From the NCBI RefSeq assembly GCF_011386835.1, contig NC_088792.1:222297894-222361893 (forward strand): DNA of 64,000 bases, given 5' to 3'. Shown in pieces: positions 12,868 to 24,417 of the stretch. Position 1 is the stretch's first letter; every line of letters starts with the position of its first letter. Source of the DNA: Chrysemys picta bellii. Lineage: Eukaryota; Chordata; Testudines; Emydidae. The notes under the pieces were generated by a model. The model worked only from the letters and a program-made list of their open reading frames with translations, made no database searches and was not told where the DNA came from. Position numbers and translations under genes: made by a program.

Positions 12868-13123
12868 CTGTAAGCTAAGTTGTTGGGTGTTACCAGGTGT
12901 GAGACCCTGACATCACAGCAAGTCACAGTACAATTGTTTGTGTCCGATGGCTCCAACGGACAGAGCCTTGTGGAGGGCCACAATACCCAAATAAAAGCTA
13001 GGTACTCCAGGGGCTCAACAGCTAATCACTCTAAGATGGGGGACTGTAAATAAGCCTAGTGTCAATACTGAATCCTGCATAGCTATAAACAAGAGTTTTA
13101 ATCTCTATGAATAATTGTGACAA

Positions 13124-13225
13124 ATTTATTAGAGTATAAGCTTTTGTGGACTACAGCCCACTTCTTATGCTTATGCTCTAATAAATTTGTTAGTCTCTAA
13201 GGTGCCACAAGTCCTCCTGTTCTGT
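13124..13225. mobile_element. Palindromic retroposon-like repeat, copy 1
   Basis: Contains 22-bp inverted arms (13120-13141 and 13169-13190, one mismatch) around TTTATTAGAG/CTCTAATAAA, followed by GTTAGTCTCTAAGGTGCCAC. It is flanked by the 9-bp direct repeat TTGTGACAA (13115-13123, 13226-13234). Family members lie at 38232, 45503 and 60296. Confidence 0.7.
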
Positions 13226-13234
13226 TTGTGACAA

Positions 13235-16200
13235 TAAACAGACCTTTATATTCTATTGTCTCTGTGGAAAACTCCATTTGACACTGACCAACTGTCAGTT
13301 TACAATAAGATGACCAGACAGCAAGTGTGAAAAATCAGGACAGGGGGTGGGGGGTAATAGGAGCCTATATAAGAAAAAGACCCCAAAATCGGGACTCTCC
13401 CTATAAAATTGGGACATCTGGTCACCCTAGTTTACAAGCTCATAATGCCATCACATCACCATTGCTACCATTTTAATCCTTTGTTCTGTTTAATATCTGA
13501 AAGGGCTGTAAGGGGACAAACACGTTGCTTTCAGCTTCCTAAACATCAAGCAGATAGCAGGGACTGCCAAAGTGTGGAACAAGGGGCAGAGTGCCACTGC
13601 AGCATGTAATGTGGAGAATGAGGTGATGTGGCTCCCAGCTCTAAAGCTCATTTGGTGTTTGAGAAGTGGAGAGATATGAGCTGGGTTTTGGAAGTGCTGT
13701 TCCTGGGGGTAGTGAGCCAATGGAGGGAGTCTTGAGTCACCTTCCCTTCACAGGAATCTTCCTGCCCCCCATCCTCACAAGAATCCTCTGAAATGTCTCC
13801 CTCCTTCCCTACACTGGCCCTAAGAAATGACACCTCAAATGTTGTGCTCTCCCTCATCCAACCCATCCCTCTAGTCTGCAGGTCCTGGCCCTCACAGGAC
13901 TTGTAGTTAGCTCCTTGGGCTGCAGGAGATGCTGCTGCCACCTTCTCTGATATGCGGATTTAAGGGAATGAACCCCTGCTACATGGTTCCCTGGGGCTGG
14001 ACTGCAGGGGGAGAGTCAGGCTGGAGGAAACATGGAACATAGTTATCTGCACTGGGGCAGAGAATCAAAGAGCTGTAGTTGGTTATCTCCTGCACTGTCC
14101 TGAGTGGCTGTGTGAGGGAGGGGAGCTTTTCCCTAGGAAGTTCCTGTCCTGCTCTCACTGAACTCCCCACAGCCTCATAATGAAGCAGGAAATAGAACAG
14201 CCAAAATTGTTCTGTTCTGTGATGCAGTTGGCAGCCAACAGAAGGGCTGCTGAGCAGATATAAAAGGGAAAGGACAGGAACAGGTCAGGGTGCTCCTGGC
14301 GCACACTAGAGCTGCTCCAGGAGCTACAGTGGGAAGCAGTGCCATCAGCCTCCTTCCCACTTCAAGGGAGCTGATGCAAATAGGTTTAAAATCACAGGGC
14401 AGGACTTAGGAAACATTTTCTGTTCATAATCAAACAAACATTTTCATTTTAGCCTAATCACCCTGGAGGGGCACAATGTAAAGTCCAGTCCACAGGCTGG
14501 ACACCACTGGCATATGTAACAATGGTGTATTTCTACTTATTTACCCTGCCAGTCAGTAGGTTATAGTGAGGTATAATTCACAAAGGCACTCATATGGGCT
14601 AAGAACACAAACAATGTTTTGCGTTAAGAATGATTAGAGTGATAGACTTGGAGTGGGAGAAAAGGAAGGAGATCATTTGTCACCTGTGCTCCACAAAGGT
14701 CAGTGTTGCATGACATTCAGAATGATCTGCATTCAATTTTTACATTTACATTCTGGGTGAGGTTCTTACCCCCTTCTACAGTCTCTTACTGGGAGTAAAA
14801 AGACTAGTGTTAAAAAACAGCCCACACACACCTCTGAAAGCCTCAGTTCCAGTTGAGAAATATTTCCCCTCCAGCAGAAACCAAGACAGACAACTTTAAA
14901 GTGGTCTTCTGAGGACTCTTTGCAAGCCCTGTGTAGGAGACATGCTGAGGGCAGGAGTATAATATCAGGAATTTTCTGTAAGTATGCACTAAGGTTAGTG
15001 AGTTAGATATCAAGTGCCTATTTGTTAATGAGAAAAGTCTGAGCCAGTGAAAAAACATCTCTTGTAAATTGCTAAGCCTCCATCTTTTAACCAATTTTAC
15101 TTCACACACAGTTTTTGCTTTGGCAAGGTATACTTGGCTTAATCTTCACACTAGGGAAATTAAATGAGAGGTTTTATAGCCTTTACTACTCTACCTCTCA
15201 CTTGATTTAGAGTACACCAGTGTTTTTCCATTTGTTTTCATTCAAATTAATCATGATCAGTCTAACCTGCAATGCATATTCAACTGTTGTTTTTTTTCCC
15301 TACACTTATAATATTCCAAGTCTAGTTTGAACTATAAGCAGAAAATTCAGTTTCTGCATTACCAGAATTTTCCATGGAAAAAAAAGAATTTTGCCAGATT
15401 TGTAATTTTTCATCAGGAAAAATGAAATAAAATATTTAATTTGGGAACTGACCCAAATAGAAACATTTTCACTTATTGAACTGAACCAAAACATGTCATT
15501 TCAGAGCAATTCAAATTTAAACTATATACATATCAATATATTAATTTCTAAAAATGACTGCATTCTGACATTATCTCTCAGACATAATCTAGACAAAATC
15601 TGTAGCTGCAAGTCACAGAGGGTGGACCACAGTGAAATGAATCTCAGCGGTTGATTCAGAACTAAATGAAGCCATTAGTGCTCTCAGTCAGAGGATAACT
15701 TGTTATTATTTTAAAAAAATCCTTAAGAGCTCACAGCTGTCAAAGCACTGAAGAGAGATAGTGAAAAATAAGCCAGATATGGAGGGATAACATTCAAAAG
15801 TACACCAAAAAGATTCTGCAATTGGGACTTGCTGTATGAGTACTATACATTACATAGTCAGGTTTTATACAGTATTCATGTTACATAAAGATATGCAATA
15901 ATGGCCCTATCTTGTAAACAAAGCGTTTTCTACTGTGAGTCTTAATGCATGGCCTTCAGTGACACTACTCATAGCAGTAGTATTTTCTCCCAGTAGCAAG
16001 CGATTGTAGGCATTTTCAGCAGTATGAATCCTAACTCTACACATGGTTCATTAGACACCACTACCAGATCCATTATATCCCATAAGCATCTTCAAAGGGT
16101 ATCAGAGAACCGGAGGATAGCCAGGGAAGACTGTTGCTTGGACAGGAAAGCCTGCTGAAAAGTGCAGGAAGGCATAAGTGCAGGTGGAAAGCCTATTTGG

Positions 16201-16363
16201 GGACATGGGAGATAGAGTCCAGAGTGGAGTATGTGGTCTGGTAAGGAGGAAAGTAAAGAGAGACAGACTGAGGAAAGACTCTTGTGGTTTGAAGGTAAAG
16301 AAGCTCTCTGAAATCCCCAAGAGAAATAAAGTTGAGCAAATGGAGAGGGAAGGTCTTCTTGAC
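13235..16363. other. Largely unique-looking noncoding DNA
   Basis: Short frames only, apart from the AT-rich fragment near 15310. No gene seen. Confidence 0.5.
15310..15500. repeat. Partial AT-rich fragment related to the AGAGCTGG family
   Basis: Runs of AAAATT, TTTTCC and GAACTGA(A/C)CC resemble the bodies of the copies at 12522 and 19454, but both termini are too degraded to define. Confidence 0.35.
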
Positions 16364-16765
16364 TAGAGCTGGTCAGGAATTTTTTGGAGAATGGTTTCAT
16401 CAGAAAGTGCCAATATGTCAAAACCAAAACTTTTCACAGGAATGAATCAGCTTCAACAAGGTTTCTCAGGACCAGGAAAGAATTTTTGTCAAAACCAAAG
16501 TGATAGAGATCATACATACCCAGAATAGCTAATAGTCTGATTCACAGCAAGGACTTGAATCTGGGTCTCCTACACCTAAGGTGAGTGCTCTAACCACTGG
16601 GCTATTGGCTATACTTGGGTGAGGTGGATCTGTATCTCTCCCCCCACACACACACTTTTTGCAAAAAGGTCAGAAAGTTTGTTTCATCTCAGTGAGAAAG
16701 GGAGGGAAAATTAGAACTCTTAAAAATGTTCATGAACTGGATATAGCTTTTGCTGGCCAGCTCTA
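16364..16765. mobile_element. AGAGCTGG-terminus MITE, copy 2, with internal tRNA-like segment
   Basis: Termini TAGAGCTGGTC and GGCCAGCTCTA are inverted. Flanking octamers TTCTTGAC (16356-16363) and CTCTTGAT (16766-16773) match at six of eight bases, the differences being transitions. Inside, 16551-16606 reads as a reverse-strand tRNA-like block (GGACTTGAATCTGGGTC then CTCTAACCACTGGGCTA). Confidence 0.75.
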
Positions 16766-16938
16766 CTCTTGATTTATCCAACCCTTAAAGGATGAAGTTT
16801 TATAGATGGTTTGAGATTCATGTCTGTTCTCATTCTGAGGATCATTTTCATTATTAATCTAGCCCCACCTTCAAAGGAAGAAAAGACTGCTTAGATGGCT
16901 TCTTGCTCAGTAGTCCAAGAGGAAAGTGACAAGGAGTT

Positions 16939-17150
16939 GGGGGGAGGGATAGCTCAGTGGTTTGAGCATTGGCCTGCTAAACCCAGGGTTGTGAGTTCAA
17001 TCCTTGAGAGGGCCACTTGGGGATCTGGGGCAAAATCAGTACTTGGTCCTGCTAAGGAAGGCAGGGGGCTGGACTCAATGACCTTTCAAGGTCCCTTCCA
17101 GTTCTAGGAGATGGGATATCTCCATTATTAAATAAAAATAAGCCAGTCCC
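16939..17150 (+). mobile_element. tRNA-derived SINE (tortoise/Cry type)
   Basis: The head is tRNA-like: an A-box-like TAGCTCAGTGGTTTGAGCAT at 16949-16968 and a B-box-like GTTGTGAGTTCAATCC near 16990-17005. A non-tRNA body follows (GGACTCAATGACCTTTCAAG) and then an AT-rich tail. A second copy lies at 37746-37934 on the other strand. The layout matches the turtle tRNA-derived SINE family. Confidence 0.85.
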
Positions 17151-17246
17151 TGCTTGTCAGTGTGGCTGTTCATGATTACATAATGTTTTCATTAGATTGA
17201 TGCAAATCCAGACAAAACATGTATTTATCATTCCTTGTAAGTTAAT

Positions 17247-17334
17247 GGGGCAGATCTTCAATTGATGAAAGGTGTCATAGCGCCATTGATTTCAGTGGAG
17301 CTATGACACTTTTCATCAGTTGAAGATCTGCCCC
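17247..17334. repeat. Near-perfect hairpin (foldback) repeat
   Basis: A 34-bp arm (17247-17280) and its inverted copy (17301-17334) differ at two positions, with a 20-bp loop containing ATTGATTTCAGTGGAG. Looser relatives with the same CAGATCT..CATTGATTTCAGTGG design occur near 10632, 30905 and 31625, so it belongs to an interspersed foldback family. Confidence 0.9.
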
Positions 17335-17816
17335 ATAGAATTTAGGACAGGTACAAAGAGAAAATAAATACAAGACAAATAGTCAAAGAAACAGGCTATG
17401 GCTTTTTTTTTTTTTTAAGTCACTCAGTTGGGTTCTTGGAGTTTTCCCCAGTTTGTGATGACTTTACATTATACCATCTCAGATATTCAAAAGCATGGTT
17501 AGGACATATAATCTGGGCATGCATTTGGTGATTTCATCATTAGGTGATTAAATTCATCTGTCCCTTATTTGAACCACTGGCTTGTCACAGCAGTCAGCAC
17601 TAAGATCTCAAAACAGTTCTTTTAAGATAGGGTAAATTTGTAGGCTCAAATCTCACACCAGCCCTAATTGTAAGATCAATTGTAAAAAGTATATGATATT
17701 GCAACATCTTATGATCTATGTCAAGTTGCTTTCTATGAAGAATGTTATGAACAGGTGCAAGAAAACTAAAGACTAAATTAGTCCAAAAAAAAGGGCCACT
17801 TTGATATGATTCAAGG

Positions 17817-18564
17817 CTGGGCCGGCTCTAGGCACCAGCAAACCAAGCACGTGCTTCGGGCGGCACATTTTCAGGGCAGCATTCCAGCCATCTTTTTTTT
17901 TTTTTGCTTCCAGCAGCAAAAGCCTAGAGCCGGCCCTGGCAGCAGCAGCGCGTCGCCATGGGGCTGCTGCGGTTTGCGCCGTGGGGGAGCAGCGCCACAC
18001 CTTGTGGCTGGGCCGGGCAGGCTCCAAGTGGGGGACACTCCACAGGGCACTTGGAGTTGCCTGCAGGTGCTGCAGGGCAGCTGCCCCCCAGCTCAGCACC
18101 TGGGGCTGGGCAAAGCAGCCCGAGCCGCCCAGGGACTGCGGCAGGGCAGCCAGGAGCAGCAGCAGCAGCGGGGCCATAGAGAGCGGGGCGCTGCCGTGAG
18201 GGGCCCGCATCCCGCTCTCTGGGGCTCCGCTCCCTCTGGGGCTGCCCTGCCCCAGCTCCTCAGCCCCCTGCCAAGGCGGTCCCCTGGCTCTGCCCTCCCG
18301 GGTCCAGTCCAGTCCTGGAGGCGGGAGCCCTGGCTGGAGGGACCCTGGGCTGAGGCATGGCCCGGGAGCCCCGCTGTTTACCCCGACCCTGCCAGTGCCG
18401 GACCAGATGGAGGTGAGGGAGGAGTGGGCGGAGTCAGCACTGGTGGTGGGGGGAGTCCAGGGCTGGGGCGGCAGGGAGTGGTGGGGGGTGAGAGCCCAGG
18501 GCTGGGGTGGGGTCAGCCAAAAATGTTTTTTGCTTGGGGCTGCAAAAACCTAGAGCCGGCCCTG
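17817..18564. mobile_element. Non-autonomous hAT-type element with perfect 8-bp duplication
   Basis: Inverted termini CTGGGCCGGCTCTAGG (17817) and CCTAGAGCCGGCCCTG (ends 18564) match at 15 of 16 bases. A perfect ATTCAAGG duplication flanks them (17809-17816, 18565-18572). A second intact right terminus lies internally at 17923-17938, so the element contains a complete 122-bp mini-element plus a further 626 bp. Long GC-rich ORFs inside (17806-18582 + and 17773-18210 -) have no transposase motif and are treated as chance. Confidence 0.88.
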
Positions 18565-18572
18565 ATTCAAGG

Positions 18573-19453
18573 ACTATATTGAAATCATGCTTGGTAATAA
18601 AAGATGTGGAACCAGAAATTATTTGGTATATTGGATATTCAGCCTAACCAGTGGACAAAATAATGAGGGGATGAGCTATTGTGGGTCTTTAAAGGAGACT
18701 TTAGAGGGGAAAGCACAAAAGAACAGATGGAGGCTACTGAAGCAAGCTTCATCATCATAGTTGCCACCCCCACCATCTCCTGGGAGCCTAGGCTTTTATC
18801 ATCCAAATCCTGATATGTTCTGAACAAATTGGCCCATAGAGAGGAACCCAGATAACATCATCACCTCTACTGGCTCCAGCTGAATCCTAACCACTACTTG
18901 GGATAAAATGGGATTGGATTTTTAACAGTAACAGCAACTCCAGCCCATCTCAACTAACTTCTCTTTTCCTCAAAGGGGCAGCTATTACCATCTAAAAGAC
19001 TGTCAAACAAGGGCAGGGTTTCTTCTAAAAAACTCTTCAGCTAAAGGGAAAGGAAACAAGAGAATTTGTTAAAATGAAAGCTGAACGTAATATTTTAACA
19101 GCTTTTCCTGATCCTTATAAAGGGTTAAAAGGATTTTTAAATACTGTAGTGTTTCTCCCATGGTACTAAGGAGGCTGAGGCCTCTCTATACCAAAAACCA
19201 AACCTTGTTTAGAACTGTTAAATGTTGGACAGTTACTGTATTGTAATACCTTTGGCCAATTTATCCCATCTAAATTAATACAACTAGGTTCTCCTAGAAT
19301 AATCATGTTATGATCTGATCAATATAGATTGCACATTTAGTCAGTCCTGGGTGGATTAGCTCAACGAATCCAATCCTGGTGAACAATATAGAAATTATAA
19401 TCCAACAAAGATGACAGCAATGATAAAACAGATAAGAGAAAATCTATCTCAAC
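18573..19453. other. No recognised gene or repeat
   Basis: AT-rich, no credible frame. Confidence 0.5.
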
Positions 19454-19859
19454 TAGAGCTGGTCAAAAAAAGTTCCAAAGAAACATTTCTCGTCAGAAAA
19501 TGCTGATTCTTGGAATGGGACATATTCCAGTGGAATATGACAATTTTGACAACATTTCATTTAAAAAAATGAAATGGTGATTCAATAAGGTTGTAATTGA
19601 ATGAGCTATTTTGATTTTTCATTTCAAAACATTTTATTTCTGTATTATTTATTTTTCTATATTATAAGTTATATAAATAAAACAATTAAGGTGATTAAAA
19701 TAATAGAAATAAAATTGCAACTGGTAAATAAAAAACTGAAAAATGAGTGACCTGGTCTGAAATTTGTTTTGTAGGAAATTTTGAATTTCAATTCATTCCA
19801 ATTTGAAACAGAAACAAATTTTGAAATCATGGAATTTCCAACAGAATGGACGAGCTGTA
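19454..19859. mobile_element. AGAGCTGG-terminus MITE, copy 3
   Basis: Left end TAGAGCTGGTC, right end GACGAGCTGTA (degraded). The AT-rich body repeats the words GAAAT and TTTCATTT. Flanking octamers ATCTCAAC and GTCTGGAT match at only four positions, consistent with age. Confidence 0.6.
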
Positions 19860-20099
19860 GTCTGGATGTTTGCTTTTGATTATTACATTAGAATAATCCT
19901 TGTGCTATCAGTCCAGTTATATGCTTAGCTAGCATGTCTCAGATTTGTTCCATCACCCCTAAAGAACATCTCAATGTGTTGTCTCTTAACCTATCCTTTA
20001 CATGGAAAGCCAGTTTGACAGAAATAAATGTACTATACCAATTCACACTGTTTTTAATCTATGACATATGTTTGATCCAGGCTGCACTTTTCTTTTACC

Positions 20100-21110
20100 T
20101 GTAACGGGGTCAGCACCCACCTCTCATGAGCACCCTTGTTTTTTTAGGCCAATACACCTTTAATCATGGTCTTTTTTCAGGGCAGCACCCACTGATGGGC
20201 AGCACCCTTTGTTTTGGTGGGTATGAGGCTGCTTTTGGCTTTAGTTCTTATATCAGGGTGGCACCCACCTCTGATGGGCACCCCTGGGCTGATGGTTTTC
20301 TTGGCAGGTCTTCAATGACTCAGCCCTCCGGCCAAGCCACATACACTACCCCCCCTTCCGGGGTATACAGTCCAAGTTCTTATCTCAGACCTGGTATGGG
20401 GCCGTAGTTCTAAGGCTTGTCCCAGAGGCACTGCCTTCTTCAACTACCCAGCCAGGGACCATCTTTGTACCTGCAGTTGGTGGTGTTTCAGCAGGCCTCC
20501 CTGAGTTCAGTCTTCAACCAGACCAGCAGGGCCCATCTTGGTAGCCTCGCTGGCCTGGCCAGGTTCTATGCTCAGTCCCCCTAGGCTTCAGCCTGTCGGC
20601 ACTGACCTTCTGCTGGTCCTGCTGCTCTTCCCGGTCTTCAGCAGCCTTCCCTGGGCTTTAATCCTGTCTGCAATGAGCTCTCCACAGTGAGCTGTCCACT
20701 GTACTGCTGCTCTTCCAGCCAGACAATCACCCAATCTTCACTCCTTGAGCTCCATACAGCAACTGAACTTCTCTGCTCTGCTGTTTGCCTTTTATCCGGC
20801 CCTTCTTGCCCCTTATTGGTTGCTCCAGCAGCCCCTCTGATTGGAAGCTCTTCTGCAGCCACACTAGGCTGCCTGTAGGACTTCTTGCTGCTCTAGTCTG
20901 AGACCAGGTGATGCAGGGCTATAAGGTCTCCAGCAGGGAGCCTCCGGTCCTAGTCCACCCTGCCACATACCTCCCCCTTCGGACAGGCTTGGGGCAGTAG
21001 TTCTTCCCCCACAGTCTTTTCTCATGCCCCCATCAGTCAGGGAGTACTCTGCTTGGGCTACCTCTGGCTCCGGCTCTCTTTGGCCTCTGGCTCTGCCCAA
21101 TAAATAATTA
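20100..21110. repeat. Pyrimidine-rich LTR-like repeat
   Basis: Repeated short blocks (CAGCACCCAC near 20111, 20172 and 20255) and CCCTCCGGCCAAGCC near 20324 resemble the repeats at 30020 and 42790. It ends near CCTGCCACATACCTCCC. No internal retroviral coding region is visible. Probably a solo LTR or similar; ORFs across it are not credible. Confidence 0.45.
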
Positions 21111-21179
21111 AAATCATGCCTGTTTCCATGGCTGCCACTGGCTCTGGCTCTCCTTTGGCCTCTGCCTCTGGCTTCATTG

Positions 21180-21327
21180 TCTTACTGCTTTTGCCTCAGC
21201 CTGTTCCGCTTCCAGCAGCTCCCATTGGCCTGGAGCGGCGAACCGCGGCCACTGGGAGCCGCGATCGGCCGAACCTGCGGATGCGGCTTTCCCTGCACAA
21301 GCTGCGGAACAAGTTTGGGAACCACTG
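21180..21327. mobile_element. Right-hand end of a hAT-type element
   Basis: Ends with GTTTGGGAACCACTG (21313-21327), the complement of the common CAGTGGTTCCCAAAC hAT terminus. CpG-rich words precede it (GGCGAACCGCGGCCACTGGG). No matching left terminus is found, so the element is truncated or joined to the preceding repeat. Confidence 0.55.
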
Positions 21328-21755
21328 TCATAGAGCTTTCCTATTCTGACCCTCTTCTATGGGAAAAGTGATAAAGCCCATGATGAAGCAGTACTTTGGT
21401 CACACTACACTTTTGTTTGTTTGAGGGGAGGGGAGAATCCTAGGTTAACAGGAGCAAATTTTGCCAAAAAATAAGTTTTGATCAAAACGTGTTATGTTTT
21501 CTCCTTTTTACCTCTCCCCTAATGACACCAACAATGACAAAAACACACTCTGGGGAAGGGGAAATCCTAATGCAGGTGCATTGAGAATTGATACTGACAA
21601 AATTATTACCAGAAGGCTAACCCAGTTTCCCCTAGCTAACAGAATGAATACTTTTAAGTTATTCCAGGTAAGCGAAGCCTGCTGCTGCATTTCTGGATAG
21701 GGAAGTGGATCTCATGTAGGGCCCTTTGCTGTGTGGAGCAAATATCCTGCAAAAT

Positions 21756-21916
21756 AAAGAGACAAAGTGGGTGAGGTAATATCTTTTATTGGACCAACTT
21801 CTGTTGATGAGAGGGACAAGCTTTTGAGCTCTTCTTCAGGTCTTTCCAAGACCCTCCTTGTTATCTCACCCACCTTCTTTCTCTAATATCCTGGGACCAA
21901 CACAGATACAACTACA
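21756..21916. mobile_element. Short palindromic interspersed repeat with 9-bp flanking repeat
   Basis: GTGGGTGAGGTAA near 21768 is answered by TTATCTCACCCAC near 21861, and TTGGACCAACTTCTG recurs as CTGGGACCAACAC at the right. The flanks carry CTGCAAAAT at 21747-21755 and 21917-21925, a probable target duplication. Confidence 0.65.
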
Positions 21917-22748
21917 CTGCAAAATGAAATACTACGTCTTTTGGCACTTTACCAAAAGGAAAACACCGTCCCTCTGTGCACAAACAGTAATTTGTTTGTG
22001 TGACAAATTATCACAAGAAATAAAGATTAAATGTTGGTCAAAACTAGGTGAGAGAGCCATATAGTCTCTCCCCCAAAAGCCAAGTTATAATGGCCTCTGC
22101 TCACTCTCCTGATCACAAAAGGAGTAAGTTTAGCCAATCAGGATATAGGATAAATGCCATTTGAATTCCCGTGATGACTATGGCAATTAACTCTGTTCAA
22201 ACTCAAAATACACCAATGAGCAGCTGCCACAAAGTGTTTGTGGATACTTCCTGAAAGCAAAAGAGTTAATTATCCATCACTGAGAAAAATTTGTTTACAC
22301 AAAAATATGAATCAACCACTGCTGATTCATGAACAGATTGCATTCAGAGAAAAACTGATTTTAATTGCACACAGGTCTTGAGTCAAGTGTTCCTCAGAGC
22401 TCTAATCTTATTGTTTCAAGTAGTCCTTTTTATAAGATAAGTGCCTCATAGTTGGCCTGGGATATGCAGGCACCCCATTGACTTCAATAGACACTGTACA
22501 GGTATATTTGAGAGAGAATTGCACCCCAGAGGGCTTGAAATTGCAATTTCAAGCAAACGAATTCCTGTACGACTAAGGGGAACATGAGCACAGATGCTGT
22601 CACAGAAAGGAAATTAACTCTGATTACGGATGGTAGTGAGCCACAACATTCAGTTCCAGACATGAACTTCTCTAAAGTTAATCTCTAAGGTTTTGACTCA
22701 AACCCTTCTCTAGAAATAAGGATGTATATGACACTCAAGCCTCCAAAA

Positions 22749-23124
22749 AGTAGAGCTGGATAAAATTTTTCCAGGCAAATTGTTTACTCATTCTCTTACA
22801 CGTGCTCTCTCTCTTGCAGTGAATGTTTACATATTTATACAAAATGGAACAGTTTCAACAGGAAAGAGTGAGAGCAGAATAGCCTACAGCCTGGTGGCTC
22901 GGATGCTCACCTGGGTAGAGGGAAGATTGGAGTTCAAGTCCTTGTTCTAGAGCATGGATTTAAACTTGGGTCACCCACATGCAGGCAAGTCCCCCAATCA
23001 CTGAGCCAAAGATTACATAGATGACCAGACTTTGCTGACAAATTCCACACACGTTCAGAGCCAACCCAAGTATCTGCTCTGGTTTTTTTGGTCGAATTGA
23101 AAATCAATTATTCACCCATCTCTA
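22749..23124. mobile_element. AGAGCTGG-terminus MITE, copy 4, with inverted tRNA-like pair
   Basis: Ends TAGAGCTGGAT and ACCCATCTCTA are inverted. Flanking octamers CCAAAAAG and CTCATAAG match at five of eight. Inside, a forward tRNA-like block (22889-22941, with GAGTTCAAGTCC as B-box) is followed by a reverse one (22956-23006, ending CACTGAGCC), making a head-to-head pair. Confidence 0.7.
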
Positions 23125-23132
23125 CTCATAAG

Positions 23133-24084
23133 TGCATGGGACTTTTACCATTGACTTCAACAGGCATTGATCAGATCCAATGTGACTAGTAGAGTCTTGT
23201 TAACTGACAGGATTGAAGGATACTCTTCTATGGCTAAAACATTAAAAATACATGTACTGTAAGGGCTTGTTTGGAGAGCTGCAATTGTTTTGGATTGGAT
23301 AAAGTATAGCTACAGAATGCGATAATGGCTCTAAAATAGAACTGAAAGGTCTTTAAGAGCTCAAGTCAATACCCACTGGGGTCAACAGGACTCTTTCCTT
23401 TTACTTCAATTGATTTTGGATCAAGGACATTATTGTCATTCAATCCTTCAGTAACCACAGCAAATTCTCTAGCTTTTTATGCAAATTAGTCACAAAGACT
23501 AATGACTCAATGACTGCATGACTATGATATCAAACTATAAAAGTTTAAGCTGTAATTTTTCCTTTCTAAATGGAATGTCTTAGCAACAAAATGAAATACA
23601 AATGGATTGCCTTGATAAAGTCAACACACCGTATTAAAATACAAGAAATAGTCAAGGCACTTTTTAATCTTGAAGCCACAGTATCAGATAAAGACAAACT
23701 ATGTGTAATATACACTGCTATTCATATTTCACATTCATTGGACTCACTGTATGCAGATTAAGTTATTAGGTTTATATTACACTACATGTGCACCCTGTGG
23801 CCTCCCCGATTGAATTACACTCTTAGTAAGTCCTTGCTTAATGACTACTAGAATGAAAATGATCTTAATATTGTAACATCATTACTACACTCTGTATGCT
23901 AATTTTTTCCCAACCTTGATGGAAAAATCCACGTCTAGATACTTTAACAAGCCCTTTAAACAATAATAATAGTTTAGTTTATGGTACCTCTATCTCCCCA
24001 CTTTTCCTTTCTGAAGCTTTTCTTCTTGTGTGAAGTACTTACTTTTAGAAAACTATTTTGATACATTGAGCTATATTTCTCAAG
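23133..24084. other. No recognised gene; octamer-like site
   Basis: TTATGCAAATTAG near 23478 contains an ATGCAAAT octamer, a POU-type binding word, in otherwise unremarkable AT-rich DNA. Confidence 0.35.
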
Positions 24085-24195
24085 TGAGCTCAGGACTCAA
24101 CAGCTCTCCTGAATGAAGTGGTCATATTTTCAGAAGTACTTGCACTCAGCAGCTCCCGTTGTTCTCAACAGGAGCCAATGCTGTTGAACACTTCA
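24085..24195. repeat. Foldback repeat fragment
   Basis: TTTTCAGAAGTACTTGCACTC, then CAGCAGCTCCCGTTG and CAACAGGAGCCAATGCTG, form a degraded stem with a short loop. A related fragment is at 54250-54320. Confidence 0.45.
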
Positions 24196-24417
24196 GGGTC
24201 TCATTCCGAGAAGAAATCTTCCTTCCTCCTTCAAACATGCAATAGCCCAACAGAGACTGAAGAAACTCTGGATATATCAGTTCTAGCCAACTACCACTGA
24301 GCATAAAACCTTCTGCTACTGAGCAAGCTCAGAGAAGCTAGATAAAGGCCAACTTCAAGCTCATCTAATTGGAGCCCAAATCCTAGACTCAGCACAATCT
24401 GGATTCATGAGATAACA

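Noticed and set aside
16939..17010. A functional tRNA gene
   Set aside because: The tRNA-like head cannot be paired into a proper acceptor stem and continues into a SINE body; a second copy with the same body confirms a SINE.
17806..18582. 258-codon plus-strand frame
   Set aside because: It runs from the left flank of a hAT-type element to its right flank, covering both terminal repeats, and has no recognisable domain.
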